From NCBI GenBank assembly GCA_011391835.1, contig JAABPS010000223.1, forward strand, positions 1 to 5,255: 5,255 bases of DNA. The letters run 5' to 3'. A program made the translations under genes and the position numbers. The notes beneath the pieces were generated by a model, which was given only the letters and a program-made list of their open reading frames with translations, was not told the origin of the DNA and did not search any database. The first letter of the stretch is position 1. Every line of letters begins with the position of its first letter. The stretch comes from Desulfobacteraceae bacterium (GTDB lineage: Bacteria; Desulfobacterota; Desulfobacteria; Desulfobacterales; JAABPS01). Of the stretch, positions 1-5,255 are shown one piece after another.

Positions 1-699
1 GGCGTTTTCTTCAGAACAGAGATAAAGTACGAGTGGCTCATTGAATTGAGGTTTAAGCTTTTTCCCGGTTTCTTCAGGTATAATATCTTCTGTCATTCTG
101 GACCAGGCCGTTGGAGCGATGGTATTTACCTTGATATTGTATTTTGCTGTTTCCAGTTTAATCGTGTTCATCATTCCTACCAGCCCGAGCTTTGCAGCGC
201 CATAGTTCGTTTGGCCGAAGTTTCCGTATAAGCCAGACGTTGAAGATGTAAAAATAATTCTTCCGTAATTCTTTTCCTTCATCACTTGTACAGCCGGCTG
301 CGTCACACAAAAAGCCCCTTTTAAGTGGACTGCAATAACCAGGTCCCATTCCTCTTCTGTCATCTTAAGAAAGGACCGGTCTCTTAATATCCCTGCATTA
401 TTGATAAGAATATCAACTTGTCCAAATGCATCCATTGCGGTTTTAACTATGTTTTGTCCGCCTTTTATGGTTGCAACCGAGTCGTAATTGGAAACCGCTT
501 CTCCGCCCGCCTTTTTTATTTCATTTACCACAGTATCTGCAGCGGAAGTACTGGAACCGGATCCATCCCGTGCGCCACCAAGATCATTAATAACTACTTT
601 GGCCCCTCTTCTGGCCAATTCAAGTGCATACATCCTGCCGATGCCGGCACCCGCACCTGTTACGATAGCCACTCTTCCATCATATCTTATTTCTGCCAT
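1..699 (-). CDS. MFE-2-type short-chain dehydrogenase, probable (3R)-hydroxyacyl-CoA dehydrogenase (C-terminus cut by window edge)
   Basis: Probably oxidises a 3-hydroxyacyl-CoA to 3-ketoacyl-CoA with NAD+ in the cytoplasm. The first 233 residues are visible and the frame stays open to base 1. Seen: the Rossmann motif TGAGAGIG (14-21), the acidic residue D39 in NDLGG after strand 2 (suggesting NAD rather than NADP), NNAG (100-103), catalytic S153, and YGAAK with Y166 and K170. Where many SDRs have the fourth catalytic Asn, this protein reads VHLKGAF with H125, followed later by NTIAP...SRMTE. Both are hallmarks of the dehydrogenase domain of peroxisomal multifunctional enzyme type 2 (17-beta-HSD4/Fox2), rather than of FabG. 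Such domains run to about 300 residues, so roughly 60 or more are missing; a fused hydratase domain cannot be excluded. It is the third visible gene of the minus-strand operon, 112 bases after the acyl-CoA dehydrogenase. The ATG at 699 is fixed by a perfect AGGAGG five bases upstream. Substrate chain length is not evident; databases may simply call it 'SDR family oxidoreductase'. Confidence 0.93.
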   Translation of the reverse strand, partial: MAEIRYDGRVAIVTGAGAGIGRMYALELARRGAKVVINDLGGARDGSGSSTSAADTVVNEIKKAGGEAVSNYDSVATIKGGQNIVKTAMDAFGQVDILINNAGILRDRSFLKMTEEEWDLVIAVHLKGAFCVTQPAVQVMKEKNYGRIIFTSSTSGLYGNFGQTNYGAAKLGLVGMMNTIKLETAKYNIKVNTIAPTAWSRMTEDIIPEETGKKLKPQFNEPLVLYLCSEENA

Positions 700-704
700 A
701 CTAA

Positions 705-710
705 CCTCCT
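705..710 (-). promoter_or_regulatory. Strong Shine-Dalgarno of the SDR gene
   Basis: On the minus strand AGGAGG lies five bases (TTAGT) before the ATG at 699. It is the best ribosome binding site in the minus-strand operon, which suggests that the distal gene is translated efficiently on its own rather than by coupling to the gene before it. Confidence 0.85.
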
Positions 711-789
711 TTTGTTATTCGAATAGCCATTGCTTTATTACTATCACACATTCATCATTTTTCTTGATTCGTGAATGAACTGCCCCCCT

Positions 790-803
790 GAGCCTGTCGG
801 CTC
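790..803 (-). other. Intercistronic hairpin after the acyl-CoA dehydrogenase gene
   Basis: A perfect 5-bp GC-rich inverted repeat, GAGCC / GGCTC around a four-base loop, begins eight bases after the dehydrogenase stop codon in the transcript. It is followed by a G-rich stretch and not by a U-run, so it does not look like an intrinsic terminator. A role in stabilising or processing the mRNA between the second and third genes is inference only. The rest of the 112-base gap shows no clear promoter. Confidence 0.4.
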
Positions 804-811
804 TGTCCATT

Positions 812-2626
812 CTAAAGCCCGCCAAAGGCGTCTTCTGAAATATCTATCGCTGCAGAACTGCACTTTTCTATGGAATCCATTCTGCCGAAAATAGTCGGGA
901 CAACTGTTTCTATATAGAACTGCGCTGTCTTTACCTGGCCTTCATAGAAGGACTGGTCTTTTTTGCTTGCACTGCTTCCCAATTTCGGTGCGGCAACAGC
1001 GGCGCGCCAGAGCAGCATCCAGGCAATAATCATATCGCCCATCACATTGAGAAATGGGAGGGAGTGCGAGAAAGCCGCTTTAAAGGTATTCGGCGACATG
1101 GCATTTGAACCCATTTTCATTGAAATCTCCCCGAGCCTGTTGGCCAGCTTTTCAACCGCTGAGGCCATTTCCTCAAGACCTTTAACTTTTTTTGCCTGCT
1201 CAACGGTTTTTCCGATTTCAGACAGGAAGGTGGTAAAAACTTTTCCTTCTTTCATTCCCAGTTTCCGGCCAAGAAGATCCATTGCCTGAATTCCGCTGGT
1301 TCCTTCATAAATCGAAGCTATTTTGCAGTCACGGGCGTATTGCTCCACGAGATAATCCTGCGTGTAACCAGCACCGCCAAATACCTGGATACCCTGAACA
1401 CAGACCTCATACCCTCGGTCTGCAAGAAAGCTTTTAATGATGGGCGTCAGAAGTTCAAACTGCCCGCTGTAGAGTTCTTTGTCTTCATCACTATCCGCCA
1501 GATGCGCCATCTCTTGACATTTTTCCGCATACTGGAAAAAACTGTGCATACCGTCAACATAAGACTTCATCCAGAGCAGATTGCGCCGTACATCAGGATG
1601 GTTAATAATCGCTACTGGTGGAGCTTCATTGGGTTGACCCAGCTCCCTGAATTGAATACGTTCTCGGGCATAATTCACAGCCAGCATATAGGATGCAGAC
1701 GCATACGCTAACGCTTGAAGACCTGTATGCATACGGGCTCCGTTGACCATGGTGAACATGACCCTCATTCCCTTATTTTCTTCTCCGAGAAGCTCGCCAA
1801 TGCACTTTCCTTTGCTTCCCAAAGCCATAGTGCAGGTAGCACTTGCCTTGATTCCATGCTTGTGCTCAACACCTGTACAGATGATATCATTTCGTTCGCC
1901 CAGAGCGCCATTATCGTTTACAAAATAATTGGGCACAAGAAAGATAGACACTCCCTTAATTCCCTGGGGGGCTCCTTCAATCCGCGCAAGAACCGGATGA
2001 ATAATATTCTTACATAGATTGTGATCGCCGTTGGTAATAAATATCTTATTCCCTGAAAGGGTATAGGTGCCATCCGGATTCTTCTTTGCCGTGGTTTCAA
2101 GAGCACCCACATCCGATCCAGCACTGGCTTCCGTCAGGAGCATGGTGCCTCCCCACTCGCCAGAAACCAGTCGGTTTACATATTTTTTCTTCTGTTTTTC
2201 AGTTCCATACAGTTGAATCATTGCTGCTGTGCCGTTGCCCATAGACGCATACGAATTACACGCCCAGCTGGCCGCCATGAAATGTTCGCTGGCTATTGAA
2301 GCTATAAAGCTCGGCGCTCCCTGACCACCCATTTCCTCTGGAACTCCCAGACAGCCCCACTCACCTTCCAGAAGAAGCTCGTGCGGCCTTTTAAAACACT
2401 CAGGAACGGTTACCTTCCCATTTTCATACTTCACGCCCTCCTTATCGCCCTCTGCCATGGTTGGTAGCAATTCCTTAATAGCAAGGGCCCGAGCCTCGTT
2501 TATTATCATATCGCAAGTTTTTTTATTGAATTCCTTAAAGGCGTCTTTCTTAAGCAGTTTTTCATAATCAAACTGCTCCCACAAAACAAAATCTATGTCT
2601 CTTCGATCTATCAGTTGTTGTGCCAT
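812..2626 (-). CDS. Long-form acyl-CoA dehydrogenase (FadE5/DmdC-like, with extra C-terminal domain)
   Basis: FAD-dependent flavoprotein predicted to introduce the 2,3 double bond into an acyl-CoA, passing electrons to an electron-transfer flavoprotein. At 604 residues it is about 200 longer than classic acyl-CoA dehydrogenases and matches the subfamily that includes mycobacterial FadE5 and the methylmercaptopropionyl-CoA dehydrogenase DmdC. Seen: a helical N-terminal domain (about 30-155, with GVPEEMGGQGA at 94-104), flavin/substrate-binding beta-domain segments LLTEASAGSDVG (163-174) and FITNGDHNL (196-204), the helical domain with FGGAGYTQDY (416-425), and IYEGTSGIQ with the expected catalytic base E441. 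Beyond about residue 460 follows the extra helical C-terminal domain, ending in EDAFGGL. No signal peptide or membrane segment is seen. The ATG at 2626 has GGGAG nine bases upstream. It is the middle gene of the operon, 72 bases after the thiolase. Family membership is clear, while the substrate (straight-chain, branched or aromatic acyl-CoA) cannot be read from the sequence. Confidence 0.96.
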   Translation of the reverse strand: MAQQLIDRRDIDFVLWEQFDYEKLLKKDAFKEFNKKTCDMIINEARALAIKELLPTMAEGDKEGVKYENGKVTVPECFKRPHELLLEGEWGCLGVPEEMGGQGAPSFIASIASEHFMAASWACNSYASMGNGTAAMIQLYGTEKQKKKYVNRLVSGEWGGTMLLTEASAGSDVGALETTAKKNPDGTYTLSGNKIFITNGDHNLCKNIIHPVLARIEGAPQGIKGVSIFLVPNYFVNDNGALGERNDIICTGVEHKHGIKASATCTMALGSKGKCIGELLGEENKGMRVMFTMVNGARMHTGLQALAYASASYMLAVNYARERIQFRELGQPNEAPPVAIINHPDVRRNLLWMKSYVDGMHSFFQYAEKCQEMAHLADSDEDKELYSGQFELLTPIIKSFLADRGYEVCVQGIQVFGGAGYTQDYLVEQYARDCKIASIYEGTSGIQAMDLLGRKLGMKEGKVFTTFLSEIGKTVEQAKKVKGLEEMASAVEKLANRLGEISMKMGSNAMSPNTFKAAFSHSLPFLNVMGDMIIAWMLLWRAAVAAPKLGSSASKKDQSFYEGQVKTAQFYIETVVPTIFGRMDSIEKCSSAAIDISEDAFGGL

Positions 2627-2648
2627 AATTCTTCTCTCCCTTTTCTCA

Positions 2649-2669
2649 GCCTGTTACTTAAGTATAGGC
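2649..2669. repeat. Imperfect dyad between thiolase and dehydrogenase genes
   Basis: A 10-bp perfect palindrome TACTTAAGTA (2655-2664) is flanked by GCCT (2649-2652) and AGGC (2666-2669), giving a 21-base dyad with a one-base asymmetry. It fills part of the 72-base gap upstream of the dehydrogenase ribosome binding site. It could form a weak RNA hairpin or be a protein-binding site. No U-tract follows in transcript sense, so it is not called a terminator. Confidence 0.35.
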
Positions 2670-2698
2670 CAAAATTAACCTCGTGATGCCATAACTCT

Positions 2699-3907
2699 TT
2701 ATCGTTGTAAATTTTCTATTACCGTTGCCACACCTAAACCGCCTCCGCAGCATGAAGCAAATATTCCATACCTTCCTCCTGTGCGGATAAGATGCCGCAT
2801 GGCAAACATACAAACCCGGGCGCCGGAAGCACCATTGGGGTGGCCAAAGGCAATAGCGCCTCCCATGGGATTCCATTTTTTCATATCAACTTTTCCGCCC
2901 ATTTGGTTTTCGATCTCTTTAACCACCGCCAGGTTTTGAACGGCAAATGCTTCATTACATTCCATTACATCCATATCCGTAACCTTCAGCCCTGCACGTT
3001 TCATCGCCATGGGCATGGCGTATCCTGGGGCAATCCCCATGATTTTCGGGTCACACCCACAATCAGCACCGCAAATCCATTTTGCCATTGGTTTGTATCC
3101 AAGCTCTTTTGCCTTGTCTGCGCTCATCATCAGCACAAATGCGGAGCCGTCATTTCTTCCTGATGCGTTTCCGGCTGTCACTGTGCCATCCTTTGTAAAA
3201 GCAGGCGGAAGCTTGGCCAACCCCTCAAGGGTGGTATCCGCGCGAGGATGTTCATCCACATTAAATATCACATCTGGAGTTTTCCGTGAACCCGGTATAG
3301 TAATGGGAATGATCTCCTCTTTGAAATATCCGGCATCCATGGCTGCTTTTGCCCTCATCTGGCTGTTATAGGCGAATTCATCGGATGCTTCTCTGGGGAT
3401 TTTGTACATTTTTTGAAGATTTTCAGCCGTGATACCCATACCGATCTGTTCATCGGGAACAGGGGACAGCTGACTCGCAATCGGCATGGGGGGAATGAGT
3501 CTATAAGGGGGATTGGACATGGGGAATTTTGCAGCCACCTGGCTGTAGGATTCCATACCACCGGCAATAATAATATCCGCTTGCTTTGCAAGTATTTTCC
3601 ATGCCGCATGATTGATTGAATCAATCGCGCTTCCGCACTGCATCTCTACATAAGAAGCGGATGTCTCATACCCAAGTCCAGAATCAAGTACCGCCCATCG
3701 TGCCGGATTGCCCGCATGGGAGCAGCCCGCCGCACTTCCCAGAAAAACACAGTCCACATGTGCCTTTTCTTTTATCTTCGTCGCTTCAACCAAGCCTCTC
3801 AGACCGATACCAGCCAGTTTCGATGCAAAAATATCTCTGATCGTTCCACCCATTCGGCCAAAGGCTGTACGCATTGCCGCCACAAATACAACTTCTCTTT
3901 CAGCCAT
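2699..3907 (-). CDS. Thiolase family protein (acetyl-CoA C-acyltransferase)
   Basis: Predicted cytoplasmic 3-ketoacyl-CoA thiolase, cleaving 3-ketoacyl-CoA with CoA to acetyl-CoA and a shortened acyl-CoA. The reverse condensation is the usual alternative for acetoacetyl-CoA thiolases. At 402 residues it has normal family length. All expected catalytic elements are present: nucleophile C91 in MQCGSAID, the NEAFA box (318-322), H356 in GGAIAFGHPNGASG, and the second catalytic cysteine C386 in ASCCGGGLG. The nucleophile context CGSAID differs from the commoner C-A-S/G-S-G-L form, and the loop MGIAPGYAMP (290-299) replaces the usual GIGPVPA. This points to a less-studied thiolase clade and not to the textbook FadA/AtoB type. 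Extra cysteines occur at C279, C283, C285 and C387. It is the first gene of the minus-strand operon, nearest the MerR-type promoter. The ATG at 3907 is supported by AAAGGAG about six bases upstream. Direction of reaction and chain length are not determined. Confidence 0.95.
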   Translation of the reverse strand: MAEREVVFVAAMRTAFGRMGGTIRDIFASKLAGIGLRGLVEATKIKEKAHVDCVFLGSAAGCSHAGNPARWAVLDSGLGYETSASYVEMQCGSAIDSINHAAWKILAKQADIIIAGGMESYSQVAAKFPMSNPPYRLIPPMPIASQLSPVPDEQIGMGITAENLQKMYKIPREASDEFAYNSQMRAKAAMDAGYFKEEIIPITIPGSRKTPDVIFNVDEHPRADTTLEGLAKLPPAFTKDGTVTAGNASGRNDGSAFVLMMSADKAKELGYKPMAKWICGADCGCDPKIMGIAPGYAMPMAMKRAGLKVTDMDVMECNEAFAVQNLAVVKEIENQMGGKVDMKKWNPMGGAIAFGHPNGASGARVCMFAMRHLIRTGGRYGIFASCCGGGLGVATVIENLQR

Positions 3908-4062
3908 TTCTTTCTCCTTTCATCAATTATCTGTAATCATAAATTAGTTATTCTAAAATGCAACAATATTTACCCTCACGGCACATGAACTCGATCCCAT
4001 CAGACATAGCTATAAAATCCCGCATCCGTTTTTAACCGATTTCACATGTAGCCAAACTACAC

Positions 4063-4094
4063 ATTATCTGTATAGTGATGGTCTATACTATCTA
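4063..4094 (-). promoter_or_regulatory. Predicted MerR-controlled promoter of the thiolase operon
   Basis: Read on the minus strand: -35 TAGATA (4094-4089, 4 of 6 matches to TTGACA), a 20-bp spacer, and -10 GATAAT (4068-4063, 5 of 6 matches to TATAAT). A 20-bp spacer is too long for unaided sigma-70 initiation. It is typical of promoters that MerR-family proteins activate by distorting the DNA. The spacer is filled almost exactly by a perfect inverted repeat. Transcription would begin near 4056. The arrangement is seen directly; its use by the adjacent regulator is inferred from the family mechanism. Confidence 0.55.
4070..4088. promoter_or_regulatory. Candidate operator, inverted repeat GTATAG-N7-CTATAC
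   Basis: Perfect 6-bp arms (4070-4075 and 4083-4088) around a 7-bp centre form a 19-bp dyad, within the usual size of MerR-family sites. It sits between the predicted -35 and -10 of the leftward promoter and next to a divergent MerR-family gene. A related element TATACAG (4109-4115) lies further upstream and is the reverse complement of CTGTATA (4068-4074), so more than one dimer may bind. Confidence 0.5.
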
Positions 4095-4157
4095 CATAAT
4101 GGTTAGAATATACAGGTTTTATTGTCAAGAGGAAAAAAATTAGAAACTATTATTTTG

Positions 4158-4186
4158 TTGACACCACCGGGTTTAATCTGTAAATA
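4158..4186 (+). promoter_or_regulatory. Predicted sigma-70 promoter of the MerR-family gene
   Basis: A perfect -35 TTGACA (4158-4163) is followed after 17 bp by a weak -10 TAAATA (4181-4186). The expected start is near 4193, giving a leader of about 40 bases before the ATG at 4234. The operator dyad lies about 70 bp upstream and does not overlap it. Tight autoregulation by that site is therefore less obvious than in classical mer operons. Confidence 0.45.
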
Positions 4187-4233
4187 TGTATCATTTTTCT
4201 TCGACCGAACTGTTGATAAAAATTTGAATTGAT

Positions 4234-4953
4234 ATGAAAATTGGCGAACTTGTTAAACGGACCCGTATTCCAAAAGAAACGATCCATTATTATATCCGTA
4301 AGGGGTTACTCAAAAAACCCAGAAAAACAGGGAAGAATGCCGCTGACTATACTGAAACCCATATGGATCAGCTAAGCCTTATCCGAGAGCTCCAGGAAAA
4401 CTATTTTCTTCCCTTGTCCATTATCAAAAAAATCATCAAAGAACAGCAAAAACGCTCCGAAGCTGACCAGTCTTCCTTTAAATTTCAGGCAGGACTTATT
4501 CGCCCCATCGACCGCCTGGTATGCACAGAAATAAAAGGAAAAGAGGCCTTCATGGAAGCCACAGGCATCGGATTAAAATGGCTCGACAGGATGGAAGTCT
4601 GGAGCGTGATAACTTCTCAAAATCACGATGGCGAACCGATTTATTCTCAGGATGATGTCATTATTGGAAAATTGATCGTTGATATGGGCCGGCTTGGAAT
4701 GGGCCCTAAAGACGGATATGATCCGGAAGTATTAAGGTATTTTTCTGATTTCTTTCGCAATGTTGTCATGCCGGAAGTCAAGCGCTATCTCAATGCAAAC
4801 CTTGAAAAAATCTCCTCAGGGGAGTTCAGTGAAAAAGACAGTCAGTATACTGAGGTAATGGGGTTGTTTTTTTACCACCTTTACAGGAAACTGGTTAGGG
4901 AAGAAAGGCGTCGCATTTTACAATCGCTTGAAAAAGACCCGGCTAATACGTAA
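4234..4953 (+). CDS. MerR-family transcriptional regulator with a second MerR-like module
   Basis: Predicted DNA-binding activator/repressor of the divergent acyl-CoA degradation operon. The N-terminal 70 residues form a typical MerR winged-helix domain: MKIGELVKRTRIPKETIHYY (1-20), KGLLKKPR (23-30), Y39-T40-E41 and a following helix ending near L59-P60. After a linker (about 71-100), residues 103-158 can be aligned to the first domain at an offset of 98-100: TGIG (110-113), a helix to W123, a wing ending in Y137-S138-Q139-D140, and LIVDMGRLGMGP (147-158). The C-terminal third (160-239) is helical and charged, with no recognised ligand domain. The protein has a single cysteine (C97), which argues against a metal or redox sensor of the MerR/CueR/SoxR type. 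MerR proteins such as LiuR control branched-chain and fatty acid degradation in proteobacteria, so sensing of an acyl-CoA or related metabolite is a reasonable inference. The ATG at 4234 is the only start after an in-frame stop at 4225, yet no clear Shine-Dalgarno precedes it, suggesting low expression. Confidence 0.92.
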   Translation: MKIGELVKRTRIPKETIHYYIRKGLLKKPRKTGKNAADYTETHMDQLSLIRELQENYFLPLSIIKKIIKEQQKRSEADQSSFKFQAGLIRPIDRLVCTEIKGKEAFMEATGIGLKWLDRMEVWSVITSQNHDGEPIYSQDDVIIGKLIVDMGRLGMGPKDGYDPEVLRYFSDFFRNVVMPEVKRYLNANLEKISSGEFSEKDSQYTEVMGLFFYHLYRKLVREERRRILQSLEKDPANT

Positions 4954-5209
4954 ATAACCACTCCCTGTAATTTGGTTTGATCAATCCTCTATTCTTCCAT
5001 GAAAAGATCTTCATCTGCATTCTATCCGATTCTTATTCACCCGACATTTTTCATCATAATGTAAAAACAGGCTTGCTTCCTCTATTGCATTTATGATAAC
5101 CGTGAATCAGTTAATGAATTGTAATTAGCGTCAGCATATTCATTTTTATCCTCGCTTTGGTCATAAGGCGATGTTCTTTAAAATTTCTCAAAAACAAGGA
5201 GGTTTTGAA
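4954..5209. other. Intergenic region without recognised gene
   Basis: An AT-rich stretch of 256 bases between the regulator and the next plus-strand gene. I see no RNA gene and no hairpin followed by a T-run that would terminate the regulator transcript. Weak promoter-like pairs exist (for example TTGCTT at 5073-5078 with GATAAC at 5095-5100, 16-bp spacing) but do not stand out from background. The downstream gene probably has its own promoter here, since the gap is large. Confidence 0.6.
5197..5202 (+). promoter_or_regulatory. Strong Shine-Dalgarno of the gene entering at the right edge
   Basis: AGGAGG stands seven bases before the ATG at 5210. It is the main reason for accepting this short open frame as the start of a real gene. 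Confidence 0.8.
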
Positions 5210-5255
5210 ATGAAAAAAGGTTTATTGCTAATCTGTGTGTGTCTATTATCCTTTG
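5210..5255 (+). CDS. Start of a probable exported protein (truncated by window edge)
   Basis: Only 15 codons are visible: MKKGLLLICVCLLSF. Two lysines followed by an unbroken hydrophobic run are typical of a Sec signal peptide or an N-terminal membrane anchor. Cysteines at residues 9 and 11 do not sit in a good lipobox, and the real cleavage region is beyond the edge, so lipoprotein status is open. A perfect Shine-Dalgarno precedes the ATG. Function cannot be stated; whether it belongs with the acyl-CoA genes or is an unrelated neighbour is unknown. Confidence 0.75.
   Translation, partial: MKKGLLLICVCLLSF

Larger units (their letters stand above)
3908..4233. other. Divergent intergenic control region (326 bases)
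   Basis: No coding sequence is supported here. The region is AT-rich and separates the thiolase operon (leftward) from the regulator gene (rightward). It holds a predicted leftward promoter with a palindromic operator in its spacer, a predicted rightward promoter, an extra consensus-like TTGACA on the minus strand (4128-4123), and a small dyad TGTAG-N5-CTACA (4047-4061) near the predicted leftward start point. A 10-base direct repeat ATTATCTGTA occurs at 3926-3935 and 4063-4072. The predicted thiolase leader is about 150 bases long and shows no recognised riboswitch. Confidence 0.75.

Noticed and set aside
46..778. Plus-strand open frames across the SDR gene (46-231, 418-726, 488-778)
   Set aside because: They are antisense to the intact SDR motifs and show no domain signal.
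963..2017. Several plus-strand open frames of 100-123 codons opposite the acyl-CoA dehydrogenase (for example 963-1289, 1340-1711, 1715-2017)
   Set aside because: They lie antisense to a clearly conserved enzyme, have no recognisable domains, and look like by-products of codon use on the real strand.
1..3907. Anaerobic toluene (benzylsuccinate, bbs) beta-oxidation operon
   Set aside because: That operon needs paired SDR-like subunits, a CoA-transferase and a hydratase, none of which is visible. The dehydrogenase here is the long form with an extra C-terminal domain, unlike BbsG.
2792..3988. Plus-strand and alternate minus-strand open frames overlapping the thiolase
   Set aside because: The thiolase frame carries all catalytic motifs over its full length; the others have low-complexity or His/Ser/Pro-rich translations without family features.
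4096..4128. Alternative leftward promoter using the perfect TTGACA at 4128-4123
   Set aside because: No good -10 hexamer occurs at 16-19 bp; the best match (CATTAT) is 21 bp away and no dyad lies in between. It was kept only as a note in the control region.
4234..4953. Metal- or redox-sensing MerR regulator (MerR, CueR, SoxR type)
   Set aside because: Only one cysteine is present (C97) and there is no C-terminal metal-binding loop; the gene context is acyl-CoA metabolism.
5044..5062. ACATT / AATGT inverted repeat as terminator of the regulator transcript
   Set aside because: The five-base arms are AT-rich, and the plus strand is followed by A residues rather than a T-run.

Overview
The window looks like a piece of a chromosomal acyl-CoA degradation (beta-oxidation-type) locus from a moderate-GC bacterium. 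The genes on the minus strand, read from right to left, are a thiolase (3907 to 2699), a long-form acyl-CoA dehydrogenase of about 600 residues (2626 to 812) and a short-chain dehydrogenase/reductase of the peroxisomal MFE-2 type (699 to beyond base 1). They share one strand, are separated by short gaps (72 and 112 bases) with a plausible ribosome binding site before each, and probably form one operon. A divergent MerR-family regulator lies on the plus strand (4234-4953). A further plus-strand gene starts at 5210 and runs off the right edge; only a signal-peptide-like beginning is visible. The combination of thiolase, FadE5/DmdC-like dehydrogenase, MFE-2-like SDR and MerR regulator is familiar from sulfate-reducing and syntrophic Desulfobacterota, but assignment to that group is inference from general knowledge and was not tested.

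The three enzymes cover three of the four steps of a beta-oxidation turn: acyl-CoA oxidation, 3-hydroxyacyl-CoA oxidation and thiolysis. No enoyl-CoA hydratase is in view. The SDR carries the MFE-2 signature, so the expected partner is a hotdog-fold (R)-specific hydratase, possibly just beyond the left edge or even fused to the SDR.

The 326-base region between the thiolase and the regulator holds the most informative non-coding signal. A minus-strand promoter has an over-long 20-bp spacer that encloses a perfect inverted repeat (GTATAG-N7-CTATAC). This is the classic layout of a MerR-activated promoter. The regulator appears to have its own plus-strand promoter about 70 bp away (TTGACA-17-TAAATA). 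The regulator is itself unusual: behind its normal N-terminal MerR DNA-binding domain, a second, degenerate MerR-like module can be aligned about 100 residues later.

Bases 4954-5209 contain no recognisable gene or convincing terminator. Overall this is a metabolic region with an interesting regulator/operator pair; I see no defence system, mobile element, CRISPR array or RNA gene.
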